NCBI GenBank assembly: GCA_023426375.1
Contig: JAFAAV010000089.1
Coordinates: 1-64,000, forward strand
Reading direction: 5' to 3'
From: Actinomycetes bacterium
GTDB taxonomy: Bacteria > Actinomycetota > Actinomycetes > Actinomycetales > Micrococcaceae
Length of the DNA: 64,000 nt
Position numbers and translations under genes: made by a program. Below are positions 22,767 to 30,956 of the stretch, in pieces. The notes beneath the pieces are model-generated. The model did no database searches, was not told the origin of the DNA, and worked only from the letters and a program-made list of their open reading frames with translations. Position 1 is the stretch's first letter, and each line of letters begins with the position of its first letter.

Positions 22767-24224
22767 ATGGCGATCGATACATCCGAGCAGTACACCCCCG
22801 GGTGGTGGTTGGAGCGGCTCTACCAAAAGCTCCGCGAGACCCGCGACGACCATCAGAAGCTCATGGACCGCTACGAGGGCAAAGGACCTGTTCCGAAGCT
22901 CTCAGCCTCGATGCCGAAATCGGCGGAGACCTTCTACCGCAAGACCCGACTGAACATGGCCGAGCTCGTGGTTGGTTCCATGCTCGAACGCATGCGCGTG
23001 CGCGCGATCCGCAGTGACGCCACCGCCGGAGATGGGGACAGCATCGCCTGGGCGCTCTACCGCCACAACGATCTCGACGTGTCTTTCGCCGACGCTCTCG
23101 AGCATGTGCTCGTGATGGGCGACGCCTACCTGATCACCGGTATCCGTGCGGGCACTCCCATGGACCGGACACTCTCGGTCGAGGACATCCGCATCACATG
23201 GGAAGACCCCCGGCAGATGGTCACCATCCACGATGCCGAGGACCAGAGCGTCATCCGCGCCGCCGCCCGCTTCTACCACGACGCCGACGAACAGAAAGAC
23301 GTCGCGTTCCTCTGGGTCGCCGGCCGCTTGTTCCGGGCGTCCACCCCGCGCAAGACCAACCGTAAGAAGATCTACTTCACCGCCTCGGAATGGAACTGGG
23401 AAGCAGAGGAAGGCCTGATTTTACCCGGCGACATCCGAGTACCCGTGGTACGCATCCGTAACCGCCGCGGCGTCGGAGAATTCGAACGTCACCTCGACGT
23501 GCTGGACCGGATCGACCACATGATCCTCCAACGCATGGTGATCGCCACCATGCAGGCCTTCCGTCAGCGCGCCATCAAGGGCGAACTGCCATCCCACTAC
23601 CCAGCCGATCACCCCAGAGCCGGGCAGGAAATCGACTACGACGAGATGTTCGAATCAGACCCCGGAGCGATGTGGGTAATCCCCGGCGCCGCGGAGATCT
23701 GGGAATCAGGCCAAGTCGACCTATCCGGCATCCTCAACGCGGTCAAGGACGACGTACGAAACCTCGCCGCCGTCACACGCCGCCCGGTCAACGTCCTCTC
23801 ACCAGAAGGCGAAAACCAGTCCGCAGAAGGCGCCGCGCTCACACGCGAGGGCCTGACCTTCGCCACCGAGGACCGAGAACTCCGGTTCGGCCGGGATTTG
23901 GCCCGAGCGCTTAGCTACGGCTTCCGAATGATCGGCGACGAAGTCCGAGGCGACGTCACCAAACTCTCCGTGGACTGGATGCCCGTGGACCGCTGGCCAC
24001 TCACCGCCCAAGCATCCGCAGCCCAACAAGCCAAAGCAGCCGGGATGTCCAAGCAATGGATCCTCGAACGCTGCTGGCAAGCCACCCCGGAGGAAATCGA
24101 ACGGGAGAAGGGAGCGACCCTGGACGACTTCATGCTCGGCGTCCCACAGGTCAACCCCAACACCATCCCACCGCCCCCGATAACAACAGCAGGCAACGCG
24201 CTCGCAGGCGGGGCACGTGGATAA
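22767..24224 (+). CDS. portal protein (SPP1 gp6-like)
   Basis: A 485-residue portal that forms the dodecameric ring at one capsid vertex. Typical features are an N-terminal helical region, a central VLVMGDAYLITGIRAGT block and a C-terminal crown with NVLSPEGENQSAEGAALTRE. ATG 22767 is preceded by GGAGGGGG. It overlaps the MuF-like gene by 8 nt. Confidence 0.92.
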   Translation: MAIDTSEQYTPGWWLERLYQKLRETRDDHQKLMDRYEGKGPVPKLSASMPKSAETFYRKTRLNMAELVVGSMLERMRVRAIRSDATAGDGDSIAWALYRHNDLDVSFADALEHVLVMGDAYLITGIRAGTPMDRTLSVEDIRITWEDPRQMVTIHDAEDQSVIRAAARFYHDADEQKDVAFLWVAGRLFRASTPRKTNRKKIYFTASEWNWEAEEGLILPGDIRVPVVRIRNRRGVGEFERHLDVLDRIDHMILQRMVIATMQAFRQRAIKGELPSHYPADHPRAGQEIDYDEMFESDPGAMWVIPGAAEIWESGQVDLSGILNAVKDDVRNLAAVTRRPVNVLSPEGENQSAEGAALTREGLTFATEDRELRFGRDLARALSYGFRMIGDEVRGDVTKLSVDWMPVDRWPLTAQASAAQQAKAAGMSKQWILERCWQATPEEIEREKGATLDDFMLGVPQVNPNTIPPPPITTAGNALAGGARG

Positions 24225-25026
24225 CGCCAGAGCGTCAGCGGTACTCGACGCCTACACAGCTTCCGAGCAGCTGATCGCTGACCGCGTCGAAACCGCCGTG
24301 CTCGAACGAGTCACAGGCTTCGGAGACTGGTACAACCACGACGCCGTAACCGCGCTCGCCACCCAACTCACTGCCCTTGTGGAGTCCGGGCAGCGCAACG
24401 AGACAGCCCTGACGGATGCCTACCTGCAACGGATCATCGCCGAGACCATCGGCACCGAGGTGGGATCCACTCCGTTGGTTGACCCGGCCACCCTGCGTCA
24501 GGGAACCACCCACGTGGGCGCGTACACGCGACTGGCCAACCAGTACCGGTGGCAAATCTCCCTCGGGATCGCCGCCAGCGCCGCAGCCTCAGCAGCCGTC
24601 AACCGGGCTCGCACCATGGCTAAGACCGACCTGCGGATGGCCGCTCGTGCTCAGGCGCAGAAGACGCTGTCCAACAAGGGCGTGAAGCTCTATCGGCGGG
24701 TGATCCGGCCGGAGTTGTCCCCGAAGGGCGTGTGCGGCATCTGCCTGGCGGCCTCCGACCGGATCTACTTCGTCGGGGACCTCCTCCCCATCCACAACGG
24801 GTGCAAGTGCGCGGTCATGCCGATCATCAACGGCAAAGACCCAGGCCGGTTCCTGACCAGAGGAGATCTCGACCGGCTCTATGCCGACGCAGGCGACTCC
24901 ACCGAACGGTGGGCTCTCTTCAACCAGCGGTACGAGATCACCGAGCACGGAGAAATCGGCCCCATGTTGGTTGACCCGAAACACCATTTCCGTGGCCCCG
25001 ACGAGGTGCCCATGGCCTTGGAGTAG
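24217..25026 (+). CDS. MuF-like minor capsid protein
   Basis: A 269-residue protein. The C-terminal domain (~165-215) has the MuF signature with a Cys/His metal-binding arrangement: GVCGICLAASDRIYFVGDLL, then PIHNGCKCAVMPI. Such proteins ride in the prohead near the portal. Starts at GTG 24217 within the portal gene's end. Confidence 0.88.
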   Translation: MDNARASAVLDAYTASEQLIADRVETAVLERVTGFGDWYNHDAVTALATQLTALVESGQRNETALTDAYLQRIIAETIGTEVGSTPLVDPATLRQGTTHVGAYTRLANQYRWQISLGIAASAAASAAVNRARTMAKTDLRMAARAQAQKTLSNKGVKLYRRVIRPELSPKGVCGICLAASDRIYFVGDLLPIHNGCKCAVMPIINGKDPGRFLTRGDLDRLYADAGDSTERWALFNQRYEITEHGEIGPMLVDPKHHFRGPDEVPMALE

Positions 25027-25062
25027 TGACCATCAATTTCACACCTGACACAGGAGAAAAAC

Positions 25063-25815
25063 ATGCCCACGCACAAGAACAAGACTTCCGGGATCATCCA
25101 CCCCGATTCCGGAATCGACATCACCGCACCCGGCGGCATTCAGGAGCTTCTGGACTTCCACCGCCAGACCTTCGGCGACGCGGTGATGGAAGACGGCGAC
25201 GGCAGCAACGACGGTGAAGGCGAGGAAAACTCCGGAGACAACGGAGAATCCGAGCAGAAAAAGAACCACGCCGGTGAGGACAAGAGCAAGACGAATTCCA
25301 AGGAGTCCGACAAAGGATTCCCCGCGGACACGCCCTTGTCTGAAATGACCGTCGAACAGCGCGAGGCCTACTGGAAGGACAAGGCCCGCAAGCACGAGAA
25401 CACCGCCCGCGCTCGCTCTGACTACGACGAGGTGGCTGCCAAGGCCGCGAAGTGGGATCAGCACGAGCGGGAGCAGGTTCCTGCGCAGGAGCGTGCCGTG
25501 CAAGAAGCTGAGGATCGTGGCCGGCAGGCTGCTGAATCTGAGGCTGCTTCGAAGTACGCGCCGGCTCTGGTCCGGGCCACCTTCCAGGGTCTTCTGGCGT
25601 CCACGCATAAGCAGGACGAGATCGAGGAAGCTCTGGAACCTCTGGACTTGTCTCGATTCCTCAAAGACGACCTGACGGTCGACACCGACAAGGTGAAGAA
25701 CTTCGCGACCCGGATCACCGGGACGCGGCAGACATGGCCTGGCACAGGCACTGGTAACGGCGGAGACGTCCCCTCACGCATGAGCGGGGCCGACATCGCT
25801 AGTAAGTATCTCTAG
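25063..25815 (+). CDS. capsid scaffolding protein
   Basis: A 250-residue acidic protein with a disordered Asp/Glu/Gly/Lys-rich segment (~45-85), a central coiled coil (~95-165, EQREAYWKDKARKHENTARA) and a C-terminal capsid-binding tail. Its position between MuF and the capsid genes is standard for scaffolds, which guide prohead assembly and then leave. Confidence 0.88.
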   Translation: MPTHKNKTSGIIHPDSGIDITAPGGIQELLDFHRQTFGDAVMEDGDGSNDGEGEENSGDNGESEQKKNHAGEDKSKTNSKESDKGFPADTPLSEMTVEQREAYWKDKARKHENTARARSDYDEVAAKAAKWDQHEREQVPAQERAVQEAEDRGRQAAESEAASKYAPALVRATFQGLLASTHKQDEIEEALEPLDLSRFLKDDLTVDTDKVKNFATRITGTRQTWPGTGTGNGGDVPSRMSGADIASKYL

Positions 25816-25833
25816 GCCTGTAGGAGGCACACA

Positions 25834-26217
25834 ATGAGCGTCAATCCTCGACGCAAGACCCATGGGCACGCCGACCGGCGTGCCCTGCTCACCAGCCATG
25901 CGGTGGGTGACGGCCTCGGCTGCACCCTGACCGCTGCCCAGTTCAAGACCGCCACGGGCGTCACGGACAACCTTGTCCCCGCGCTGTACCCGGTATCGGT
26001 GGCAGCCAACGGCATGGCCGTTCCGTTCACCGTCGCGGACCAGGCCACGGCGCCGTTCTCCGGCTTCACGGTCAACCCCGTGGACGTCACCCACGGTGAC
26101 GACTCGGACGCCTACATCTGGCACGGGGCAATCGACGCCTCCTTGCTGCCGGTGGAATTTGACCCGACCGCTGTCACCGGCGGCAACATCGGCCATTTCG
26201 TTTTCGGCTCGGCCTGA
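25834..26217 (+). CDS. head decoration protein
   Basis: A 127-residue beta-rich protein (ADRRALLTSHAVGDGLGCTL) lying directly before the major capsid gene. Position and composition match small capsid-cementing proteins of siphophages. No catalytic motif. Confidence 0.7.
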   Translation: MSVNPRRKTHGHADRRALLTSHAVGDGLGCTLTAAQFKTATGVTDNLVPALYPVSVAANGMAVPFTVADQATAPFSGFTVNPVDVTHGDDSDAYIWHGAIDASLLPVEFDPTAVTGGNIGHFVFGSA

Positions 26218-26234
26218 TCAAGGAGGAATAACTC

Positions 26235-27260
26235 ATGGCTACTCTTGTAACCGATTACTTCGAGCCTGCGGAGCTCACGGACCTCGCACGCGAGATCCAG
26301 ACGTCCGCGCCGAGGGCTGCCGACATCGACTACCGACTCCAGCGGGACTACCTGCCCCTGGAACAGACCTACGACGTCGAGTACCGCATCAAGGCCGGTC
26401 AGTCCGGTATCCCGTCCTCGGCGAAGTTCCGCACCTTCGATAAACAGAACCACCTCGGAGCCCGCCCGGGTTTCGAGCAGATCACTGGTGGGCTGCTGCC
26501 CCTCGGTGAGCGTTACCTGCTGACCGAGAAGGACCGCCTGACGGTTCGCCGCGCGGGTGAGGACGCTTTCCGTAAGGAAATCGCCCAGGCCGCGCGCGAC
26601 GCAACCCTGGCCACCATTGTGCGTATGGAACTGGCGGTTGCTCAGACCCTGCTCACCGGCAAGACGACCCTGACCAATGAGCAGGGCGTCACGCAGGAAG
26701 CAGACTGGGCACGCCCGGCCTCGCACTCCGTGTCCGCAGGCGTGCTGTGGACCGACCCGACGTCCAAGCCCCTCACCGACCTCCGTAACTGGGTCGAGGT
26801 ATGGGACCAGGACGGCGAAATGGTCATGTCCAAGCAGACCTTCGCCCTGCTGGCCAGCAGCGAGCAGTTCCGCGCCCTGGCATCGGTCAACCTCGTGGGC
26901 ACCCCGGACTTCGTCACCAACGAGTTCGTGAACAACGTGCTGGCCGCCAATGGGCTCCCGAAGGTGACCATCTACGACGCGAAGTACACCAACGACCTCG
27001 GCCAGGAAACTCGTATCCTGCCCCGTGGCAAGGTGCTGTTCGTGCCCTCGTCTGGAACCAAGTCTGCCGGCGCCACCGTGTGGGGAACCCCCGCAGAAGC
27101 GCTTGACGACAAGTACCAGATCGAAGAGCCCTCTCGTCCGGGCATCGTTGTGGCTCACCTCGAAGAGGAAAGCCCGAAGCAGTCCTGGGTCAACGCCTCC
27201 GCGATCGGATTCCCGGTCCTGGCGAACCCGAAGAAGACGATGGCTGCGACGGTGGCGTAA
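26235..27260 (+). CDS. major capsid protein (E family)
   Basis: A 341-residue capsid subunit. Characteristic features are the N-terminal MATLVTDYFEPAELTDLARE, an E-loop-like central region (GGLLPLGERYLLTEKDRLTV) and a C-terminal A-domain (RILPRGKVLFVPSSGTKSAG, then VWGTPAEALDDKYQ). AAGGAGGAATAA lies upstream, a strong ribosome site that suits high expression. Confidence 0.93.
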   Translation: MATLVTDYFEPAELTDLAREIQTSAPRAADIDYRLQRDYLPLEQTYDVEYRIKAGQSGIPSSAKFRTFDKQNHLGARPGFEQITGGLLPLGERYLLTEKDRLTVRRAGEDAFRKEIAQAARDATLATIVRMELAVAQTLLTGKTTLTNEQGVTQEADWARPASHSVSAGVLWTDPTSKPLTDLRNWVEVWDQDGEMVMSKQTFALLASSEQFRALASVNLVGTPDFVTNEFVNNVLAANGLPKVTIYDAKYTNDLGQETRILPRGKVLFVPSSGTKSAGATVWGTPAEALDDKYQIEEPSRPGIVVAHLEEESPKQSWVNASAIGFPVLANPKKTMAATVA

Positions 27261-27703
27261 TGCGACTGACAGCCAACGTAATCGTGCGCCGACCTTCGGA
27301 CTCGACTCTCGTGGTGCTGGCCGCTGGTGAGGACGTACCGGATTGGGCCGCCGACATGGTGACCAATCCGAGCGTTCTCACCGACCTGCCGCCCGCTGAG
27401 GCACCCGAAGTGACCGAGGAAGTCAAGGAATCGGACGCGGGCGACGACGACGACTCGGACACTGACGACACGGGCGACACGCCTGCCGAAGTGGTGACCG
27501 AAAAAGCCTCCGCCGAAGAGATCGAGGCCACTGAGGAATCGGACGACGACTCCGCGACCGAAGAGACCGAGGCTGCAGCCGAGACTGAGGCACCGTCCAA
27601 CGAGTGGACGTTGCGCCAACTACGTGAATACGCCCAGGCCAACGACATCGACCTGGGCGAGGCCCGCGTGAAGGCCGACATCCTCGAGGTACTGAACCAG
27701 TAG
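27260..27703 (+). CDS. acidic head protein with SAP/Rho-N-like C-terminus
   Basis: A 147-residue protein starting one base inside the capsid stop (TAATG). Residues 1-45 form a small beta domain, ~46-112 an extremely Asp/Glu/Thr-rich linker, and ~113-147 a helix-extended-helix unit (WTLRQLREYAQANDIDLGEA) resembling SAP/Rho-N motifs, which often bind nucleic acid. A head accessory role is inferred. Confidence 0.7.
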   Translation: MRLTANVIVRRPSDSTLVVLAAGEDVPDWAADMVTNPSVLTDLPPAEAPEVTEEVKESDAGDDDDSDTDDTGDTPAEVVTEKASAEEIEATEESDDDSATEETEAAAETEAPSNEWTLRQLREYAQANDIDLGEARVKADILEVLNQ

Positions 27704-27716
27704 GAAGGCGGGCACC

Positions 27717-28115
27717 ATGAACTCCTACGGCACCACCACAGGCCTGGAGGGGATCTGGCGACCGCTCACCGATCAGGAACGCGTAGCTGCGGAAAATCTA
27801 CTGACTGTCGTGTCAGCGATTTTCCGCGCTCGCGTCCCTGATCTTGATGCCCGACTCGACAGCGGTCAAGTAGACAGGACTCTTGTCGATTTCGCGGCTC
27901 AGCAGGTGGTCAAACGTGTGCTGATGAACCCGGAAGGGTTCAAACAGATCACCGAGTCAACGGGGCCAACGTCGGGGTCGTACACCCTGGACCAGTCCAT
28001 TGCGGGCGTAAACCTCTACGTCTCCGATGGCGACCTCAAACTATTCCTCCCCTCCTACGGGGCAACCTTCAACATCGGCACGATCAGGGTTCGCCCGGGA
28101 TTGGGAATGGGATGA
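27717..28115 (+). CDS. head-tail connector (Gp19/Gp15/Gp42 family)
   Basis: A 132-residue adaptor protein. The helical N-terminal half (LTDQERVAAENLLTVVSAIF, FAAQQVVKRVLMNPEGFKQI) and the strand-rich C-terminus with LSLF-like LKLFLPSYG fit the head-completion adaptor family that docks under the portal. Confidence 0.85.
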   Translation: MNSYGTTTGLEGIWRPLTDQERVAAENLLTVVSAIFRARVPDLDARLDSGQVDRTLVDFAAQQVVKRVLMNPEGFKQITESTGPTSGSYTLDQSIAGVNLYVSDGDLKLFLPSYGATFNIGTIRVRPGLGMG

Positions 28116-28474
28116 CCCTCCGTAAAGCCAATATCGCAATCGGCGTCAGCCACCGATCAGAACAACCCGAACGCGACCGTCATGGAAACGCGAAGCACAC
28201 GTTCTCTGACTTCCAGCCCGAATACGTGTACCTGATCGCGCCGAGCTCACGGACTGAACCGACCGAACAGGGCCGCTCCAACGCGGTCCTGAGCAAGTGG
28301 GACATCTACGGACCACTGTCACTGACGATCGGCCCCTACGACCGCGTGAAACTCCCAGACGGGACCATCACCGAGGTCGTGGGCGAAGTCGGCAGATGGG
28401 ACCACAACCCACACAGCTTGCACACCACGCAGCACACCTGCGTGGAATTCACAGTGGAACGGAGACAGGGATGA
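28112..28474 (+). CDS. head closure (stopper) protein
   Basis: A 120-residue beta-barrel-like protein (KWDIYGPLSLTIGPYDRVKL, VVGEVGRWDHNPHSLHT). Position after the adaptor and before the gp10-like gene is that of the head-tail stopper which closes the DNA channel. ATGA overlap upstream and downstream. Confidence 0.78.
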   Translation: MTLRKANIAIGVSHRSEQPERDRHGNAKHTFSDFQPEYVYLIAPSSRTEPTEQGRSNAVLSKWDIYGPLSLTIGPYDRVKLPDGTITEVVGEVGRWDHNPHSLHTTQHTCVEFTVERRQG

Positions 28475-28722
28475 GCAAAGTAACGGTCAAGCTCAACCGC
28501 CAAGGGGTCGCCAAGATCCTCAAATCACCGTCCATGCGCAAAGCCGTGGAGAAACGCGCCCGACAGATCGCCACCGCAGCCGGGCCCGGATACGAAGCCG
28601 ACTCCATGATCGGTAAGAACCGTGCCCGCGCATCCGTGTACACCAAGACCTTCCAAGCCCGCAGGGACAACGCGAAACGCAACACCCTGCTGCGCTCGAT
28701 AGGAGCAGCACGCCGTGGCTGA
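28471..28722 (+). CDS. HK97 gp10-like neck/tail-completion protein
   Basis: An 83-residue basic protein (SKVTVKLNRQGVAKILKSPS, RARASVYTKTFQARRDNAKR). The order stopper - gp10-like - tail terminator is canonical for siphophages. It overlaps the next gene by 8 nt. Confidence 0.75.
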   Translation: MSKVTVKLNRQGVAKILKSPSMRKAVEKRARQIATAAGPGYEADSMIGKNRARASVYTKTFQARRDNAKRNTLLRSIGAARRG

Positions 28723-29155
28723 ACCAACACCAGAACCCCACGAATACATCGTTGAAGCCCCCAGGGACGCCGAAGCAGACGTACTCGAAGCGCTTACACG
28801 CTTCGGTGTGGAGGCGTCCACGATTGTGCCTGGTGCGCGTGGGGCGGGCACTGTGCGTGTCTCGCGTGTCGGGGGAGACCTCACTAATCAGCAGCAGCGG
28901 GATCGTCCGTTGATGTTGATCGAGGTGTGGGAAGACAATTCCCCGGCCGCGTTCGATGCTGCGCTGCGTGCGTGGTCTGTGTTCCGGATCCTCGAAAACG
29001 AGGGGTTCCTGATTCCGGGTGTGGCCTTGCATGACGTTGATCTTCAAGTGCCGCGTGCTCTTGATGACGAGCTGGCTCCGGATCTGTGCCGGGTGCAGTT
29101 CACGGTCGAAATGACTACCCCACTGACTGAAATCACTCTCACGGAGGAAATCTGA
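28715..29155 (+). CDS. tail terminator protein
   Basis: A 146-residue protein of the tail-completion type. The pattern GTVRVSRVGGDLTNQQQRDR, then PLMLIEVWEDNSPAAFDAAL, matches minor capsid/tail-terminator proteins that cap the tail tube at its head-proximal end. Starts at GTG 28715. Confidence 0.78.
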   Translation: MAEPTPEPHEYIVEAPRDAEADVLEALTRFGVEASTIVPGARGAGTVRVSRVGGDLTNQQQRDRPLMLIEVWEDNSPAAFDAALRAWSVFRILENEGFLIPGVALHDVDLQVPRALDDELAPDLCRVQFTVEMTTPLTEITLTEEI

Positions 29156-29331
29156 TGGCAACGTCCAACTACCCCAAGACCCTGCACCACCCCCGCGTCG
29201 CCGGTGTGGTGGCAACGGTCGAGACCGAGCAGCAGGAAAAGGACTGGCGCGAACAGGGCTGGCTTGTGAACCCGCCCAAGGCGTCGGAGACCGTTCCTGT
29301 CGGTGAGCGTGTCACCGACACCAAGAAGTAA
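29155..29331 (+). CDS. small tail-region protein
   Basis: A 58-residue frame (MATSNYPKTLHHPRVAGVVA) with a Trp-containing core (EKDWREQGWLVNPPK). The start overlaps the terminator stop (TGATG) and a GGAGG site lies just upstream. Comparable small proteins occur before the major tail gene in other actinophages; function unknown. Confidence 0.65.
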   Translation: MATSNYPKTLHHPRVAGVVATVETEQQEKDWREQGWLVNPPKASETVPVGERVTDTKK

Positions 29332-29389
29332 GCACGCATCTCTCTGATTCATCACGGGCCGCCCCGCTCCTGATGAAAGGACCGCCGCT

Positions 29390-29959
29390 ATGGCGAATCA
29401 AACGCGAGTCGGTGCACCCATTAAGTCGGTCGGCGGTTTTTCGTCCGCTGCGCTGGGCTCTGCACTTCCTACCGATGCCAAGACTGCCCGACCTGACGCT
29501 TTCCAAGCCCTTGGCCTGATTGGTGAGGACGGCCTCGAAGAGACCGAAGAGCGCAGTACCGACAAGAAGCGCCACTGGGGTGGCGGTGTCGCCCGTGTGC
29601 TGCAGACCGAGTACGGCATCCAGCTCAAGCTGACGTTCATTGAACGCACCACCGCGGTGCTCAAGGAAGTCCGTGGGCAGGACAACGTCACCGAGGTCGC
29701 CGGCACGGACACCGAGAAGCTGCGCACCGTGCTGCGTAACTCGAAGATGCTGCCCCAGCGTTCCTACATCGCCGACATCAAGGACGGCGACCACGATCTG
29801 CGCATCGTTTACCCCATTGCTCAGATCACCGAGATCGACGACGTGCAGTACGTCCACTCCGAGCTGATCGCCTACACGGTGACCATCGACTGCTTCGAGG
29901 ACGAGAACGGCCAGTACGCCTACGAGTACGACACCGTTCCCGCTGTCGCCGCCGCCTGA
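29390..29959 (+). CDS. major tail (tube) protein
   Basis: A 189-residue beta-rich protein (MANQTRVGAPIKSVGGFSSA, GVARVLQTEYGIQLKLTFIE, YVHSELIAYTVTIDCFEDEN). It sits between the tail terminator and the frameshifted chaperone, the canonical place of the tail tube subunit. A terminator-like hairpin follows at 29975. Confidence 0.9.
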   Translation: MANQTRVGAPIKSVGGFSSAALGSALPTDAKTARPDAFQALGLIGEDGLEETEERSTDKKRHWGGGVARVLQTEYGIQLKLTFIERTTAVLKEVRGQDNVTEVAGTDTEKLRTVLRNSKMLPQRSYIADIKDGDHDLRIVYPIAQITEIDDVQYVHSELIAYTVTIDCFEDENGQYAYEYDTVPAVAAA

Positions 29960-29974
29960 TCCCATCCACCTGTA

Positions 29975-30001
29975 AGAGCCGTCCAATCCGGGCGGCTCTT
30001 T
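29975..30001 (+). terminator. terminator after the major tail gene
   Basis: 10-bp stem (29975-29984 with 29990-29999, one wobble) and a 5-nt loop, followed by a short T tract. It probably lets the abundant tail tube mRNA end here while partial read-through feeds the chaperone and tape measure. Confidence 0.7.
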
Positions 30002-30009
30002 CCTATACC

Positions 30010-30053
30010 CCCTTGGCGCGGTCATTCCGTGGGGCGGCCCGCCGCGCCAAGGG
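30010..30053 (+). repeat. 12-bp inverted repeat in the chaperone leader
   Basis: Arms 30010-30021 and 30042-30053 are exact reverse complements with a 20-nt loop. No T-run follows. It lies in the leader of the tail chaperone mRNA and may affect stability or attenuation. Confidence 0.6.
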
Positions 30054-30102
30054 TCCCCTTCTCTATCCGGCCGCCCACCGTTTCCGAAAGAGGCAACCCC
30101 AC

Positions 30103-30498
30103 ATGGCTACCACCAAGAACACCCCCGCCCCGCGCAAGCGCCCCGCCAACACTCCCGCGAAGAAGGCTGCCGTCCAATCCGGTGCCAAAGTTCCCGAGGA
30201 CTACCTGGCGAAGATCCGCGAAGCCGTCCCCGACTTCGTCTACCCCACGACCTTCGGAGACGTTCACCTGCCCGGCTACATGCCCACCGGATTCATCATC
30301 GACAACGCTAGCCTCACCGAGGGCGAGATCTTCACGAAGATGATCACCGAGAACACCGACGAAGAGTCCCTCGCAGTGGTTCGCATGCTGCCGCAGCAGA
30401 ACTTCGAAGGCGTCGACGGTTCGCTCGAGGACCTCATGACGCAGTGGTTCGGCGCCCAAGGCGTGACGATGGGGGAATTCGCGGCCTCATCCGACTGA
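30103..30498 (+). CDS. tail assembly chaperone G
   Basis: A 131-residue protein with a Lys/Ala/Pro-rich N-terminus and a conserved C-terminal half (PEDYLAKIREAVPDFVYPTT, DEESLAVVRMLPQQNFEGVD). It coats the tape measure protein during tail assembly. A fraction of ribosomes shifts -1 at the G-run 30471-30475 to produce the longer G-T fusion. Preceded by GAAAGAGG. Confidence 0.88.
   Translation: MATTKNTPAPRKRPANTPAKKAAVQSGAKVPEDYLAKIREAVPDFVYPTTFGDVHLPGYMPTGFIIDNASLTEGEIFTKMITENTDEESLAVVRMLPQQNFEGVDGSLEDLMTQWFGAQGVTMGEFAASSD
30471..30476 (+). promoter_or_regulatory. programmed -1 frameshift site
   Basis: The reading frame passes ATG-GGG-GAA within GGGGGA. A -1 slip of the GGG-decoding tRNA re-pairs perfectly and continues as GGA-ATT-CGC into the downstream frame. 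The two frames overlap here and the phage position is the classic G/GT location. The site is not a textbook X XXY YYZ heptamer. Confidence 0.75.
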
Positions 30499-30884
30499 TC
30501 TGGGATCACGGTGAGGCCCTCGAATTCGACCTAATCGAACGCAAACTACGCCTACGAGACGTAGGAACCCCGGAATTCACCTGGCGAGACCTGCGAATCG
30601 TCATCAAATACCTCCCACGCGAATCCGCCCTAGTCGCCGAAATCGACCCGGACGCCGCCGGATGGTCCCTCGAAGCACTCCTCCTGGCCACCGTCGCCGA
30701 CGGCATCCACTGGCTCCAATGGGCCAAAACCAAGGACGGGGAAAAGGGCCGAAACCAGCCCAAACCCATCCCACGGCCCGGCGTGGAAGACAAAACCAAG
30801 AGGATCAAGGGCACCCCCGAACCAATCAACGACATCGTCGAATGGCTCGGACCCGGCTTCGAGGACTTCGCGCTCGCCGCATAA
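30474..30884 (+). CDS. tail assembly chaperone T extension (made by -1 frameshift)
   Basis: About 136 codons read in the -1 frame after the slip (IRGLIRLIWDHGEALEFDLI, EALLLATVADGIHWLQWAK). It has no convincing start codon or ribosome site of its own, so it is expressed as the C-terminal part of a G-T fusion of about 260 residues. The T domain typically bridges the tape measure and tail tube subunits. Confidence 0.82.
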   Translation, partial: GIRGLIRLIWDHGEALEFDLIERKLRLRDVGTPEFTWRDLRIVIKYLPRESALVAEIDPDAAGWSLEALLLATVADGIHWLQWAKTKDGEKGRNQPKPIPRPGVEDKTKRIKGTPEPINDIVEWLGPGFEDFALAA

Positions 30885-30900
30885 CCGAATACAGCACCAC

Positions 30901-30937
30901 CAGGAAGGGGCAGACCACAACGGTCTGCCCCTTCCTG
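30901..30937 (+). repeat. 16-bp perfect hairpin before the tape measure gene
   Basis: Arms 30901-30916 and 30922-30937 are exact reverse complements around an ACAAC loop, lying 20 bp before the tape measure ATG. There is no T-run, so an mRNA-processing, stability or attenuation element is more likely than a full terminator. Confidence 0.75.
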
Positions 30938-30956
30938 CATTCCCGAAGGAGGGGAC

